The notes under the pieces were generated by a model. The model was not told the origin of the DNA, searched no databases, and worked only from the letters and a program-made list of their open reading frames with translations. 64,000 nt of DNA from an uncultured Bacteroidales bacterium (GTDB lineage: Bacteria; Bacteroidota; Bacteroidia; Bacteroidales; UBA932): assembly GCA_949289565.1 (NCBI GenBank), contig CASEOO010000043.1, positions 175,333 through 239,332 of the forward strand. The letters are read 5' to 3'. Numbering within the stretch: the stretch's first letter is position 1; every line of letters starts with the position of its first letter. The translations under genes were made by a program, and so were the position numbers. Below, in pieces: positions 1 through 7,464 of the stretch.

Positions 1-1007
1 GCGGCTCTGGCGCCATAGATAGCTGTGGACGAGGCATCCTTCAGGACTTCTATGGATTCTATGTCGTTCGGGTTTATGGAGCCGAAGACATTGTCGGAAC
101 TTCCGGTATCATAGTCGCCTACGGCAATGTCGCTGTCAGCCGACGGGCTGATCGGGAAGCCGTCGATGATGATGAGAGGGTCATTGCTGGAGTTTACGGA
201 AGCCGCACCCCTGATCCTGAAAGTCGCGCCGGCGCCGGGATTGGCACTTCCCATGCTGACCTCAAGTCCGGCGGCCTTTCCGGCGAGGATATTCGTGACG
301 GAAGTGACTGACGATACGTTTCCGTCATCTACCTTGATGGATGAAACGGCACCGGTCAGGTCGGATTTCTTCATGGTGCCGTAACCTATCGCCACAGCCT
401 CTTCCAAGACTTCCATGTCCGGTTCCATCACGATCCGGATATTGTCGGAATTCCAGATTCTGACTGACTGGTCCTTGTAGCCGAGACAGGAGGCGAAGAG
501 TACGATATTGCCCGAAGGGCACATAAGGGAAAATTTTCCGTCCAGATCGGTCGTGGTGGCGGTGTTCGTTCCCTGAATCATCACGACTGCCCCTACTACG
601 GGGATGGATTCAGAATCGATCACTGTGCCGGAAACCTCTCTTTCTGCTACCCCCCCCCACCGTTCGTCAGACGGGGTGTTTTCCTTCGAGAAAACAATGG
701 TCTTGTTCACTATTTTGTAAGATGCGTTCCATTCCATGCACAGATACTGGAGGACTGTGTCGAGAGGGGCTTCTTCAAACGTCATGGTGACCTTCTGTGA
801 AGAATCCAGGAAAGAGTCGCTGAAGACAGCTTCATAGCCCGTCTGTTCGGAAATCCGGGACAGAATCCAGCTCACCGGCCTGTCATCAGCATCGATTGTG
901 ACTTTCTCCGTCTGCGCGAATGCACTGGCCTGGAGCGTCACTGCCAGAATGACGGCAGCCAGATATCGCGAACGGATGAGGGCCGTCATAAAAGTCTTTA
1001 ATTTCAT
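1..1007 (-). CDS. SusC/RagA-type TonB-dependent transporter, N-terminal part (runs off window)
   Basis: Outer-membrane, TonB-dependent porin for oligosaccharide import. The gene begins with ATG at 1005-1007 and continues past the left edge, so only about 335 residues are visible. Domains in order: a signal peptide ending near ASAFAQ (about residue 30), an STN (secretin/TonB N-terminal) domain to about residue 110, a linker encoded by nine G (W117-V120), a CarboxypepD_reg-like domain (VSGTVIDSE, DLDGKFSL), the VAIGYGTMKKSDLTGAV region, and the beginning of the plug with RIRGAASVN and IESIEVLKDASSTAIYGARAA. The STN domain marks a transporter that also signals through FecR, and fecR lies 32 bp upstream in the same orientation. 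The reading frame is open across the G tract in this assembly. Family assignment is secure; the substrate is unknown because SusD and the enzymes lie outside the window. Confidence 0.93.
   Translation of the reverse strand, partial: MKLKTFMTALIRSRYLAAVILAVTLQASAFAQTEKVTIDADDRPVSWILSRISEQTGYEAVFSDSFLDSSQKVTMTFEEAPLDTVLQYLCMEWNASYKIVNKTIVFSKENTPSDERWGGVAEREVSGTVIDSESIPVVGAVVMIQGTNTATTTDLDGKFSLMCPSGNIVLFASCLGYKDQSVRIWNSDNIRIVMEPDMEVLEEAVAIGYGTMKKSDLTGAVSSIKVDDGNVSSVTSVTNILAGKAAGLEVSMGSANPGAGATFRIRGAASVNSSNDPLIIIDGFPISPSADSDIAVGDYDTGSSDNVFGSINPNDIESIEVLKDASSTAIYGARA
650..658 (-). repeat. Homopolymeric tract, nine G on the coding strand
   Basis: Nine consecutive C on the + strand (G in the coding sense) inside the SusC gene. 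They encode Trp-Gly-Gly-Val at the linker between the STN and CarboxypepD_reg domains. Gain or loss of one G would end translation soon afterwards, leaving roughly the signal peptide and STN domain. Here the tract is in the open state. Two other long G tracts in the window also require nine G to stay in frame. Confidence 0.85.
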
Positions 1008-1039
1008 AAATTGTACTAAAATAGGGTTATTGAATTGTG

Positions 1040-1999
1040 TTATCTGTAGATAATGATTACAGGAGGCCGGTCAGGTGCGGCGGCTTCGTCATACCTCCAT
1101 TTGAATGAAGAGGAATATTGAAGGGTCTCGAGTACCTTTTCCAGCGAGAATATGGTAAAAGCGCCGCCCGAATATCTGTAGTCCAGACAGCTCTGGTCCT
1201 GCACTTCGAACTCTACGGAGTATCGTTTCGAAAGTATGTCCAGAATTTCGGAGAGCGGAGTGGCGTCGAGTATCATCTTGCCGTCCTTCCATGCTATATC
1301 GGACTTCACGGGAACTTCCGCCACAGATACCAGGTCGCTGTCTTTTTCATAGACAAGCCTTTCTCCCGGTTTGAGCATCACATCGCTGTTTTTCCCGTAT
1401 TTGCCGACGTACCTGAATCCCACGCTTCCGTTTATGAGTGTCACCCTGCAGCCGTCACTGCCGTAAGCATCTACATTGAACTGTGTTCCGTAGACTGTAA
1501 CGTATGAATCTGAAGGAGTGCGGACGATAAACGGGGCGTCGGCATCTTTCGCGACATCGAAATAGGCTTCGCCGCAAAGGGTGACTTCTCTGCTCCTGTC
1601 TCCATAGCCGCTGCTGTAAGTCAGAGTAGAGCTGCCGTTCAGGACTACCACCGTACTGTCCGGCATCACGAATGTACCCGTCATGCCGGGATTCACTTTC
1701 AGTTCGGAATACAGAGGGTCCTGTACTGTCGGGGACAATATCCCGAGGAAGAGGAATACCGCCGTACAGGCCGCGGCAGAAACGGCGGCTCCGGCCAGTC
1801 CGCCCCACAGCATCCGGCCGTACTTGCGTCTTCTTATCTTCTTTTTGGTGCGCTCCAGAGCTTTCTCCACATCCACTGTGTTCAGGACGTCCAGAGCGTC
1901 TATATCGTCCAGAATTCCCTTTATCTTTTTTCTGACAGGCCCGTCTACCCCTATGTCGTCAGCCCAGTCAAGTATAGCTTTTCTGTCTTCTCTCTTCAT
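1040..1999 (-). CDS. FecR-family anti-sigma/signal-transducing membrane protein
   Basis: Inner-membrane regulator that normally holds an ECF sigma factor and receives a signal from the STN domain of the partner SusC. Length 319 aa. Residues 1-60 are a cytoplasmic, basic N-terminus; a single membrane segment follows at about 62-88 (GGLAGAAVSAAACTAVFLFL). The FecR domain then has the family hallmarks MPDSTVVVLNGSSTL, REVTLCGEAYFDV and VYGTQFNVDAYG, and the C-terminus resembles the STN-interacting domain. It is followed by the STN-SusC gene 32 bp downstream. The ATG at 1997-1999 has a clear GGAGG (2010-2014) ten bases upstream, which is unusual for this phylum and supports the start. No ECF sigma gene lies next to it; the upstream gene is a nuclease-like lipoprotein, so its sigma partner must be elsewhere. 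Confidence 0.9.
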   Translation of the reverse strand: MKREDRKAILDWADDIGVDGPVRKKIKGILDDIDALDVLNTVDVEKALERTKKKIRRRKYGRMLWGGLAGAAVSAAACTAVFLFLGILSPTVQDPLYSELKVNPGMTGTFVMPDSTVVVLNGSSTLTYSSGYGDRSREVTLCGEAYFDVAKDADAPFIVRTPSDSYVTVYGTQFNVDAYGSDGCRVTLINGSVGFRYVGKYGKNSDVMLKPGERLVYEKDSDLVSVAEVPVKSDIAWKDGKMILDATPLSEILDILSKRYSVEFEVQDQSCLDYRYSGGAFTIFSLEKVLETLQYSSSFKWRYDEAAAPDRPPVIIIYR

Positions 2000-2067
2000 A
2001 ATCTATTTTCCTCCGTGTCAACCATGCTTGAATTTTCCTCTGAAAGTGTGAGGCTGATTCCGGTGCA

Positions 2068-3063
2068 TCATTTGTATGAGCATCGGAAAAGTACTGGATA
2101 ATGGTCCGAAATGTAACGGATTCCAGGTGTATCAGTTATCACCTCGTATTGTTCTGCATTCAAATTTCCGCCATAGAATATGTGGTCTATGATCGACTGG
2201 CCGGAGTTCCCGAAATTGTTGAATGTCATCTGGGAGGCATTTGTCTTCGGAGAAGTGGTGCGGGCATCATTCAATGTAACACGCAGTGCCGCCAGTTCAG
2301 TGGCTTCGTACTCGGTATTCAGATCGCCTGCCACGAAAACAGCCGCATCGGCATTTTTCAGATTCGTCTGCCCGGTCATTTCCCTGAGCTTTCTGATCAT
2401 CAGGTTGCTTGAGCCTGACTTGGCCTTGCTGCTGATGTGGTCATAATGGGTTCCAATGAAATACACGGTATGTCCGGGATTTGCCTTATCTTCAGCCTCG
2501 ATCCATAAAGCGATTCTCGGAAGTGCGCTGTTCCAGGTCGACCAGCTGCCGTCACTGTTCCACTGAGGTTCGCCGGCATCCGGGTCCGCAAGCCAGAACC
2601 AGCCTTTGTCTTTGACAGTCAAACGCTCCTGGTTCCACATCAGGAAGACACCTTCCGAAGACTCGCTTTCGAGAATGGACTTTCCCGTGTTCCTGTCGAC
2701 TTCGATCCAGTCATATTTGTCATCAAGGCTCACTGTGATATACTCCGCAGGTTTCTGGCAGACTTCCTGCATCACGAGAATATCGGCTCCGCACGTGTTG
2801 ATGAAATTCATGACTGCCTTTTCCCTGTTTTCCCAGGAATACGCGCCGTCTCCGGTGTTGTAATACCTGATATTGAATGTGCCGACGAGAAGGTCACCTG
2901 TCTCCGGTTCAGGCTCAGGTTCCTGGTCTGTATCAGGATCTTCAGGCTGCTCCTGCTCTTCGCCTTCGCCGGAAGAAATGCCGGTCTGAGGTATCTCTTC
3001 GCATGCCAGCATGGTCACTGCAGCTGTCATGGCCATAAATGTGGACAATATATTCTTTTTCAT
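2068..3063 (-). CDS. Endonuclease/exonuclease/phosphatase (EEP) family lipoprotein
   Basis: Predicted surface or periplasmic phosphodiesterase of the EEP fold (331 aa). A lipoprotein signal ends at TMLAC (Cys about residue 21). An acidic, Glu/Pro-rich linker follows at about 30-56, a common tether to the outer surface. The catalytic domain begins at LLVGTFNIRYYN and carries the metal and active-site motifs of the fold: VMQEV, FIGTHYDH, VFVAGDLNTEYEATE, IDHIFYGG and ISDHYPVLF. These residues indicate an intact Mg-dependent hydrolase. The substrate (nucleic acid, phospholipid or sugar phosphate) cannot be told from sequence. It is in the same orientation as fecR with a 68-bp gap, but a separate promoter is possible. 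A 231-bp gap upstream holds only a terminator for the next gene. Confidence 0.85.
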   Translation of the reverse strand: MKKNILSTFMAMTAAVTMLACEEIPQTGISSGEGEEQEQPEDPDTDQEPEPEPETGDLLVGTFNIRYYNTGDGAYSWENREKAVMNFINTCGADILVMQEVCQKPAEYITVSLDDKYDWIEVDRNTGKSILESESSEGVFLMWNQERLTVKDKGWFWLADPDAGEPQWNSDGSWSTWNSALPRIALWIEAEDKANPGHTVYFIGTHYDHISSKAKSGSSNLMIRKLREMTGQTNLKNADAAVFVAGDLNTEYEATELAALRVTLNDARTTSPKTNASQMTFNNFGNSGQSIIDHIFYGGNLNAEQYEVITDTPGIRYISDHYPVLFRCSYK

Positions 3064-3237
3064 TTCATGTAATATAATTTCTTTTCTGATGTTTCCTTCG
3101 CATGACTATTTATAGGGCACTTCAGACGTGGCAAATCCTAATTCAGGATATGAATTTTTCTGGATTTGGTCCGACAAATTTGAAATCTGCCGGAATTGAG
3201 TGCGATTCGAGATTGGCCGCAATTGGCAAGATGAGGC

Positions 3238-3272
3238 GAGGCCGGCCCAAAAATGAATTTTGAACCGGCCTC
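3238..3272 (-). terminator. Rho-independent-like hairpin after the Fimbrillin lipoprotein gene
   Basis: GAGGCCGG (3238-3245) pairs with CCGGCCTC (3265-3272) around an A/T-rich loop. It lies 22 bp beyond the stop codon of the leftward gene at 3295. The stem sequence recurs in the hairpin at 20323-20360. Confidence 0.6.
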
Positions 3273-3294
3273 AATCATGAAACACTGCATTGTG

Positions 3295-5493
3295 CTATTC
3301 TGCAGCCTGGTCTGAAAGTATGACTTTCTTTATCTTGATGTCATCGATCCAGACAGTCTTGCCTTTCATGGATTCATCGGCGACATCGATATTGAACGTG
3401 AAAATCAGTCTAAAAATCTTGTCCCAACGGAAAGGTCTGCCCTCGTCATCGAATGTTCCGTCATCGATATTTATCGAATATCTAGTATTACTGTCAAAAT
3501 CGAAAATATAATCGGAAACGTACATTTCATCAAGCGGTATTCTTACTGTTTCCCATTCTCCGGTAGAATATTCTGATATATCAGCCATATTTCTGAGCTG
3601 TTCCTGGCCTGCTAGATGTTGCATGAACCTTACATAGAAATTAGTCCCTTTTTCGGCCTTATAAGCAAATTCCAGAGTAAAATGGGCATTGCGGTACGTT
3701 GTCAGATCCAATGCGCCACGGGCATATTTGTCAGCGTCATTTATTGTCTGGAAATAAACCTCTCCATATTTGCTCGACATCGTCCATTTGATACAATTCG
3801 ATCCATCGTAAGGATTATCAGTACTTGACACGTCTGGAACAACATTATCCCAAGAACCATTTGTCATACCTACGCCATTGATGGTTGTCTTTACTTCATC
3901 GTCATAGAATACCAGCGTAGCCGACATTCCGCCGAGATCCACCTGAGTGCCGGCTGTCAGGCTTGCAGAAGAGGTCCTGGCCAACGGGAGCTCGCATACG
4001 CCTCTGGTGATAGTCTGCCTGCCTGAAGCATCTGCCTTGGTGTCTCCCGGATACCACTTGTCAAAATAGCCGGAATAAGTGGAGTTGTCTTCCTTGTATG
4101 TAAAGGTGATGGTATATTCCGAAAGGTCGGCAGGGAGGACATTCACATAGTAAACTCCTTTCTCCAGCACTGCAGTGCCGTCTCCGACTGCGACTGATGA
4201 GGAAGAGCCCTCGGCCGCGGCAGTCACCACAGGATTTCCTTCATTCCAGGCGATATTGACTGCGCCGGCCAGAATCTGCCCGTCGGCGGCAGTTATGGTC
4301 ACTTTAGTAACATTGTCCTCATCGAGGGTGAATTTCAGGATACCGGTGACATTCTTCATGGCTATCTCATTGCCTTCGGAATACCCAGCTGCGGTCAGTT
4401 CTCCGAGTTTTCCGCTCTGCACGGCCTGGATTTCTGTCTTGATGACACCATTTTCCAGAACTGCATCCTCGTCATATGGATAAAGGGCATAGTATGAGGC
4501 TGAAGGCATGGCTGAGCCGGAGAAATTGCCGGAGGCATACTCGAACCTGTTGCTGAGACGCGAATCGAAAATATTGATGGCATCGCCATCGGCAAAACTG
4601 CTGTCATATCCGTCTATGCCGGAGACTTGGTCAGGTGTGATGGCAAATTCCATCTCTTCGGTATTGAGGAAATGGTTGATGGTGCCGGCGGCGAAAACAA
4701 CAGATGACTTGAAATATTTTTCTGTCACTATCGGCTGTTCTGCACCTGTATTGACAGTCGCGGTCAGAGTAGAGCCAGCCGGCAGAGCGAAAGGCGCGGC
4801 AGTGATGTAGAATGAGCCGGTCTGGCCAGGCTCTATGACGCCGTCAGCCACCTTGAGCACAACCTGTGCAGACGCTCCTTCCTGAGCTGTCAGCGCTCCT
4901 GACTGCATATCCACCAGAAAATCGCCGGCCATCGCCGCTTCGGTGCTGGAAGCGAGGGTGATTTCAGACACAGTGAGAGGGCTGCCTGATGTGTTTGGGA
5001 TCTGGATTTCAAATATGGTGGAAAGATGGGTCATCATTACCTCCTGCGTACCGGTGCCCGAAACAGCCGCATGGCCGTAAAGAGGGCCGTCGATATGGGC
5101 AGTGCTTCCGGCTCCTGTCTGAGTTGCTTCCGCACTTATGGTGACAACGGCATTTTCGAGGCTTGTGATTCCGTCGTTATATGGATATATTGCGTTCAAT
5201 TCAGAAATTCCCTCAGCGGAAACCAGGGCGTCGCTGGAAAATATCCCTGCGCCATCATTCTTGAACTGGTATGGAGAATATGTCTCATCGGCATTTTTCA
5301 CAATGACTGAAAGCGCATCGTCCGGTTCCCAGGCGACCTTGTAACCTGTCAATGTAGTTTTGGTCTGCGGTATTGATGCCCTGATGCAGAAAGTGCCAGG
5401 CTCTGCAGGAGTCTGCGGTTCATTGAGTTCTTTTTTCGAACATGCCGCCAGGCAGATGGACACAGCGGCAAAAAATAAAATTTGTTTTTTCAT
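3295..5493 (-). CDS. Two-domain Fimbrillin-like surface lipoprotein with C-terminal jelly-roll-like domain
   Basis: Predicted cell-surface glycan-binding lipoprotein of 732 aa; no catalytic motif is seen. A signal peptide ends at the lipobox CLAAC (Cys about residue 18). The first Fimbrillin-like domain (about 30-275) has the phrases TKTTLTGYKVAWEPDDALSV, ELNAIYPYND, AHIDGPLYGHA and GQTGSFYITAAPFAL. A second, more divergent domain (about 285-500) has YYALYPYDEDA. Residues about 510-732 contain repeated beta-strand patterns (VYFQTIN, WETVRIPLDEM, TVWIDDIKIKKV) that resemble a carbohydrate-binding jelly roll. It is preceded by a 52-residue peptide gene ending 15 bp upstream, and the two are probably translated together. 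The binding-protein role is inferred from the family and from proximity to a PUL. Confidence 0.75.
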   Translation of the reverse strand: MKKQILFFAAVSICLAACSKKELNEPQTPAEPGTFCIRASIPQTKTTLTGYKVAWEPDDALSVIVKNADETYSPYQFKNDGAGIFSSDALVSAEGISELNAIYPYNDGITSLENAVVTISAEATQTGAGSTAHIDGPLYGHAAVSGTGTQEVMMTHLSTIFEIQIPNTSGSPLTVSEITLASSTEAAMAGDFLVDMQSGALTAQEGASAQVVLKVADGVIEPGQTGSFYITAAPFALPAGSTLTATVNTGAEQPIVTEKYFKSSVVFAAGTINHFLNTEEMEFAITPDQVSGIDGYDSSFADGDAINIFDSRLSNRFEYASGNFSGSAMPSASYYALYPYDEDAVLENGVIKTEIQAVQSGKLGELTAAGYSEGNEIAMKNVTGILKFTLDEDNVTKVTITAADGQILAGAVNIAWNEGNPVVTAAAEGSSSSVAVGDGTAVLEKGVYYVNVLPADLSEYTITFTYKEDNSTYSGYFDKWYPGDTKADASGRQTITRGVCELPLARTSSASLTAGTQVDLGGMSATLVFYDDEVKTTINGVGMTNGSWDNVVPDVSSTDNPYDGSNCIKWTMSSKYGEVYFQTINDADKYARGALDLTTYRNAHFTLEFAYKAEKGTNFYVRFMQHLAGQEQLRNMADISEYSTGEWETVRIPLDEMYVSDYIFDFDSNTRYSINIDDGTFDDEGRPFRWDKIFRLIFTFNIDVADESMKGKTVWIDDIKIKKVILSDQAAE

Positions 5494-5508
5494 AATTACG
5501 TTCAGGAT

Positions 5509-5667
5509 TTAAAATGTGACACCATCGCCATAGTCTGAAATGATCATTCGCGGCGAATCGATACCTTCATCGCCTGAGCTGGCGAAGCCTTTCTCCACTG
5601 AGACTGCAGAGAGAATGATGCTCGGCGCAATATACCTTGCATCCTCGTTCAATTTAGATTTTTTCAT
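5509..5667 (-). CDS. Small peptide (52 aa) of the GFAxSG family, upstream of a Fimbrillin lipoprotein
   Basis: A short gene read from ATG at 5665-5667 to TAA at 5509-5511. It has no signal peptide or membrane segment. The N-terminus is charged (MKKSKLNEDARY), followed by IAPSIILSAVSVEKGFASSG and an acidic, aromatic tail ending ISDYGDGVTF. The same pattern (APxxxI, E-x-GFAxSG, D/Y/G/E-rich end) occurs at 22159-22314 and 52745-52888, each 12-16 nt upstream of a Fimbrillin-type lipoprotein gene, so I regard it as a real gene. Function unknown. The rest of the upstream gap (5668-5840) shows no recognisable gene and probably holds the promoter. Confidence 0.7.
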   Translation of the reverse strand: MKKSKLNEDARYIAPSIILSAVSVEKGFASSGDEGIDSPRMIISDYGDGVTF

Positions 5668-5867
5668 ATGTGTTGGTATTAAAGTGTTTTATGTGGCGGC
5701 GGCGGAAATGAGATTCTTCCCGGATTTCCGTCACTATCCTAATGGCACTCCACCGATGCGCATTCCTAAAAAACTTTTAAATTTTTCTGGATTATCCGCA
5801 TTCCGCCAAGCGCAGATTTGGCCATGAATGATTTTAGGAGATGCCCAGGTTCAAGTGCCTTTCAAGT

Positions 5868-7373
5868 ATGAAAAGCATGAGAATACCGGCCATCATGATG
5901 GCTGTCCTGTGCTCTGCAATACAGGCATCAGGGAAAGTCAGGCTGCCTTCCATCATAGGAGACGGAATGGTCCTCCAGCAGAACGCTGAAGCCGCCATTT
6001 GGGGATGGGCATCGCCAGGGGAAAAAATATCTGTAAAAACTTCGTGGGGAAAAGAAAGGTACACTGCGACAGCGGCCGCCGACAGCACTTGGGAAGTGAA
6101 AGTCAGGACCATTGCGGCCGGAGGTCCGCACCAGATAGTCATTTCCGACGGAGAGAAAACAGAACTGAAAGACATTCTGATCGGCGAGGTATGGCTGTGC
6201 GGAGGACAGTCGAATATGGAAATGCCTCTGTGCGGATTCATGAACCAGCCTGTGGAAGGGAGTGCAGAGGCTGTAACGGAAGCGTCTTCATATCCGCAGA
6301 TACGGCTTTTCACCGTGGAGAAGAATTCTTGCGGCGAACTTCAGGAAGACTGCGGAGGAAAATGGCTGCGTTCAAGTCCTGAATCAGCCTCAGGTTTCAG
6401 CGCCGTGGGATATTTTTTCGGCAGGACATTGACGGAAGCCCTCGGCGGTGTCCCTGTGGGCTTGATATCGTCGAACTGGGGAGGCAGCAGGATAGAGACC
6501 TGGATGACGGAAAAGAAAATCAGGGAAACGGAAGGAATTCATCTTGACATAGCACTCGGAGGAAAAGAAAACAACCAGATACCGCAGGCTCTGTTCAACG
6601 GCATGATCTGGCCGCTGCACAGATTCACCCTCAAAGGTTTCATCTGGTACCAGGGCTGTTCGAACACCCACAACTGGTTCGACTACGACAGGCTCATGGC
6701 CGCTCTGCCCGAGCTATGGAGGGAGGTCTGGGGAAACGCAGACATGCCGTTCTATTATGTCCAGATAGCTCCGTACAAAGAAACCGGAGCGGAAAATACG
6801 GACTTCCCCATGGTGATGGAAGCACAGATGAAAGCACTGGCTCACATTCCACACAGCGGGATAGCCGGAACAGCGGATCTCGGAGAAAAGGACTGCGTGC
6901 ATATAAGGAAAAAACTCGAGGTGGCGCAGAGGCTTGCCTGGCTGGCTCTCGCCAATGACTACGGCATCTGCGGTCTTCCACGCCCCGCCCCGACATTCAG
7001 CCGTTTCGACTATGCCGATGAGGACCGGAGCAGGATGGTCCTGCATTTCGACAATCTCTGCGGAGACAGGACCTGGTTCGAACCTGACAGTTTCGACACA
7101 TTCGATGGCGGGGAGACCAAGACTCCCGGAGGCTTCGAAGTGGCCGGAGAAGACAGGGTGTGGCACAAGGCCGAAGCCGAATTCGGGGAATACAACAACA
7201 TGATACAAGTGTGGAGCGATGAGGTAAAGCACCCTGTGGCAGTACGGTATGCTTTCCACAATTTCTGCCCTGACGCCAACGTGGTGACCACATACGGCCA
7301 GCCTCTGATGCCGTTCAGGACTGACGGCTGGCCTGTGGCCAATCTCCGCTGCCCCGAACCGGACAACGAATGA
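5868..7373 (+). CDS. Sialate O-acetylesterase-like SGNH hydrolase
   Basis: Secreted carbohydrate esterase of the sialate O-acetylesterase type, removing acetyl groups from sugars so that glycosidases can proceed. I place the start at the ATG at 5868 because it gives a compact signal peptide (MKSMRIPAIMMAVLCSAIQASG); an in-frame ATG at 5841 would add nine residues. The nucleophile block WLCGGQSNMEMPL (Ser about residue 115) and the C-terminal Asp/His block DCVHIRKK match the family. SSNWGGSRIETW and FIWYQGCSNTHNW are further family blocks. The length (501 aa) is normal. It heads a rightward run with the GH97-GH3 fusion and GH2, suggesting sequential removal of acetyl decorations and then galactosyl or glucosyl units. 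Family confidence is high; the true acyl substrate is unknown. Confidence 0.9.
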   Translation: MKSMRIPAIMMAVLCSAIQASGKVRLPSIIGDGMVLQQNAEAAIWGWASPGEKISVKTSWGKERYTATAAADSTWEVKVRTIAAGGPHQIVISDGEKTELKDILIGEVWLCGGQSNMEMPLCGFMNQPVEGSAEAVTEASSYPQIRLFTVEKNSCGELQEDCGGKWLRSSPESASGFSAVGYFFGRTLTEALGGVPVGLISSNWGGSRIETWMTEKKIRETEGIHLDIALGGKENNQIPQALFNGMIWPLHRFTLKGFIWYQGCSNTHNWFDYDRLMAALPELWREVWGNADMPFYYVQIAPYKETGAENTDFPMVMEAQMKALAHIPHSGIAGTADLGEKDCVHIRKKLEVAQRLAWLALANDYGICGLPRPAPTFSRFDYADEDRSRMVLHFDNLCGDRTWFEPDSFDTFDGGETKTPGGFEVAGEDRVWHKAEAEFGEYNNMIQVWSDEVKHPVAVRYAFHNFCPDANVVTTYGQPLMPFRTDGWPVANLRCPEPDNE

Positions 7374-7382
7374 CTGGAGAGA

Positions 7383-7399
7383 GCGGGTGGGTAACCCGC
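7383..7399 (+). terminator. Short hairpin between esterase and GH97-GH3 genes
   Basis: GCGGGT (7383-7388) pairs with ACCCGC (7394-7399), and a run of five T follows at 7409-7413. It is weak and may only attenuate transcription between the two genes. Confidence 0.35.
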
Positions 7400-7464
7400 A
7401 CCCGTGACTTTTTACTACCCGGTAACAACACTGAAAACCAATGACCATAAATAACATGATTTCA

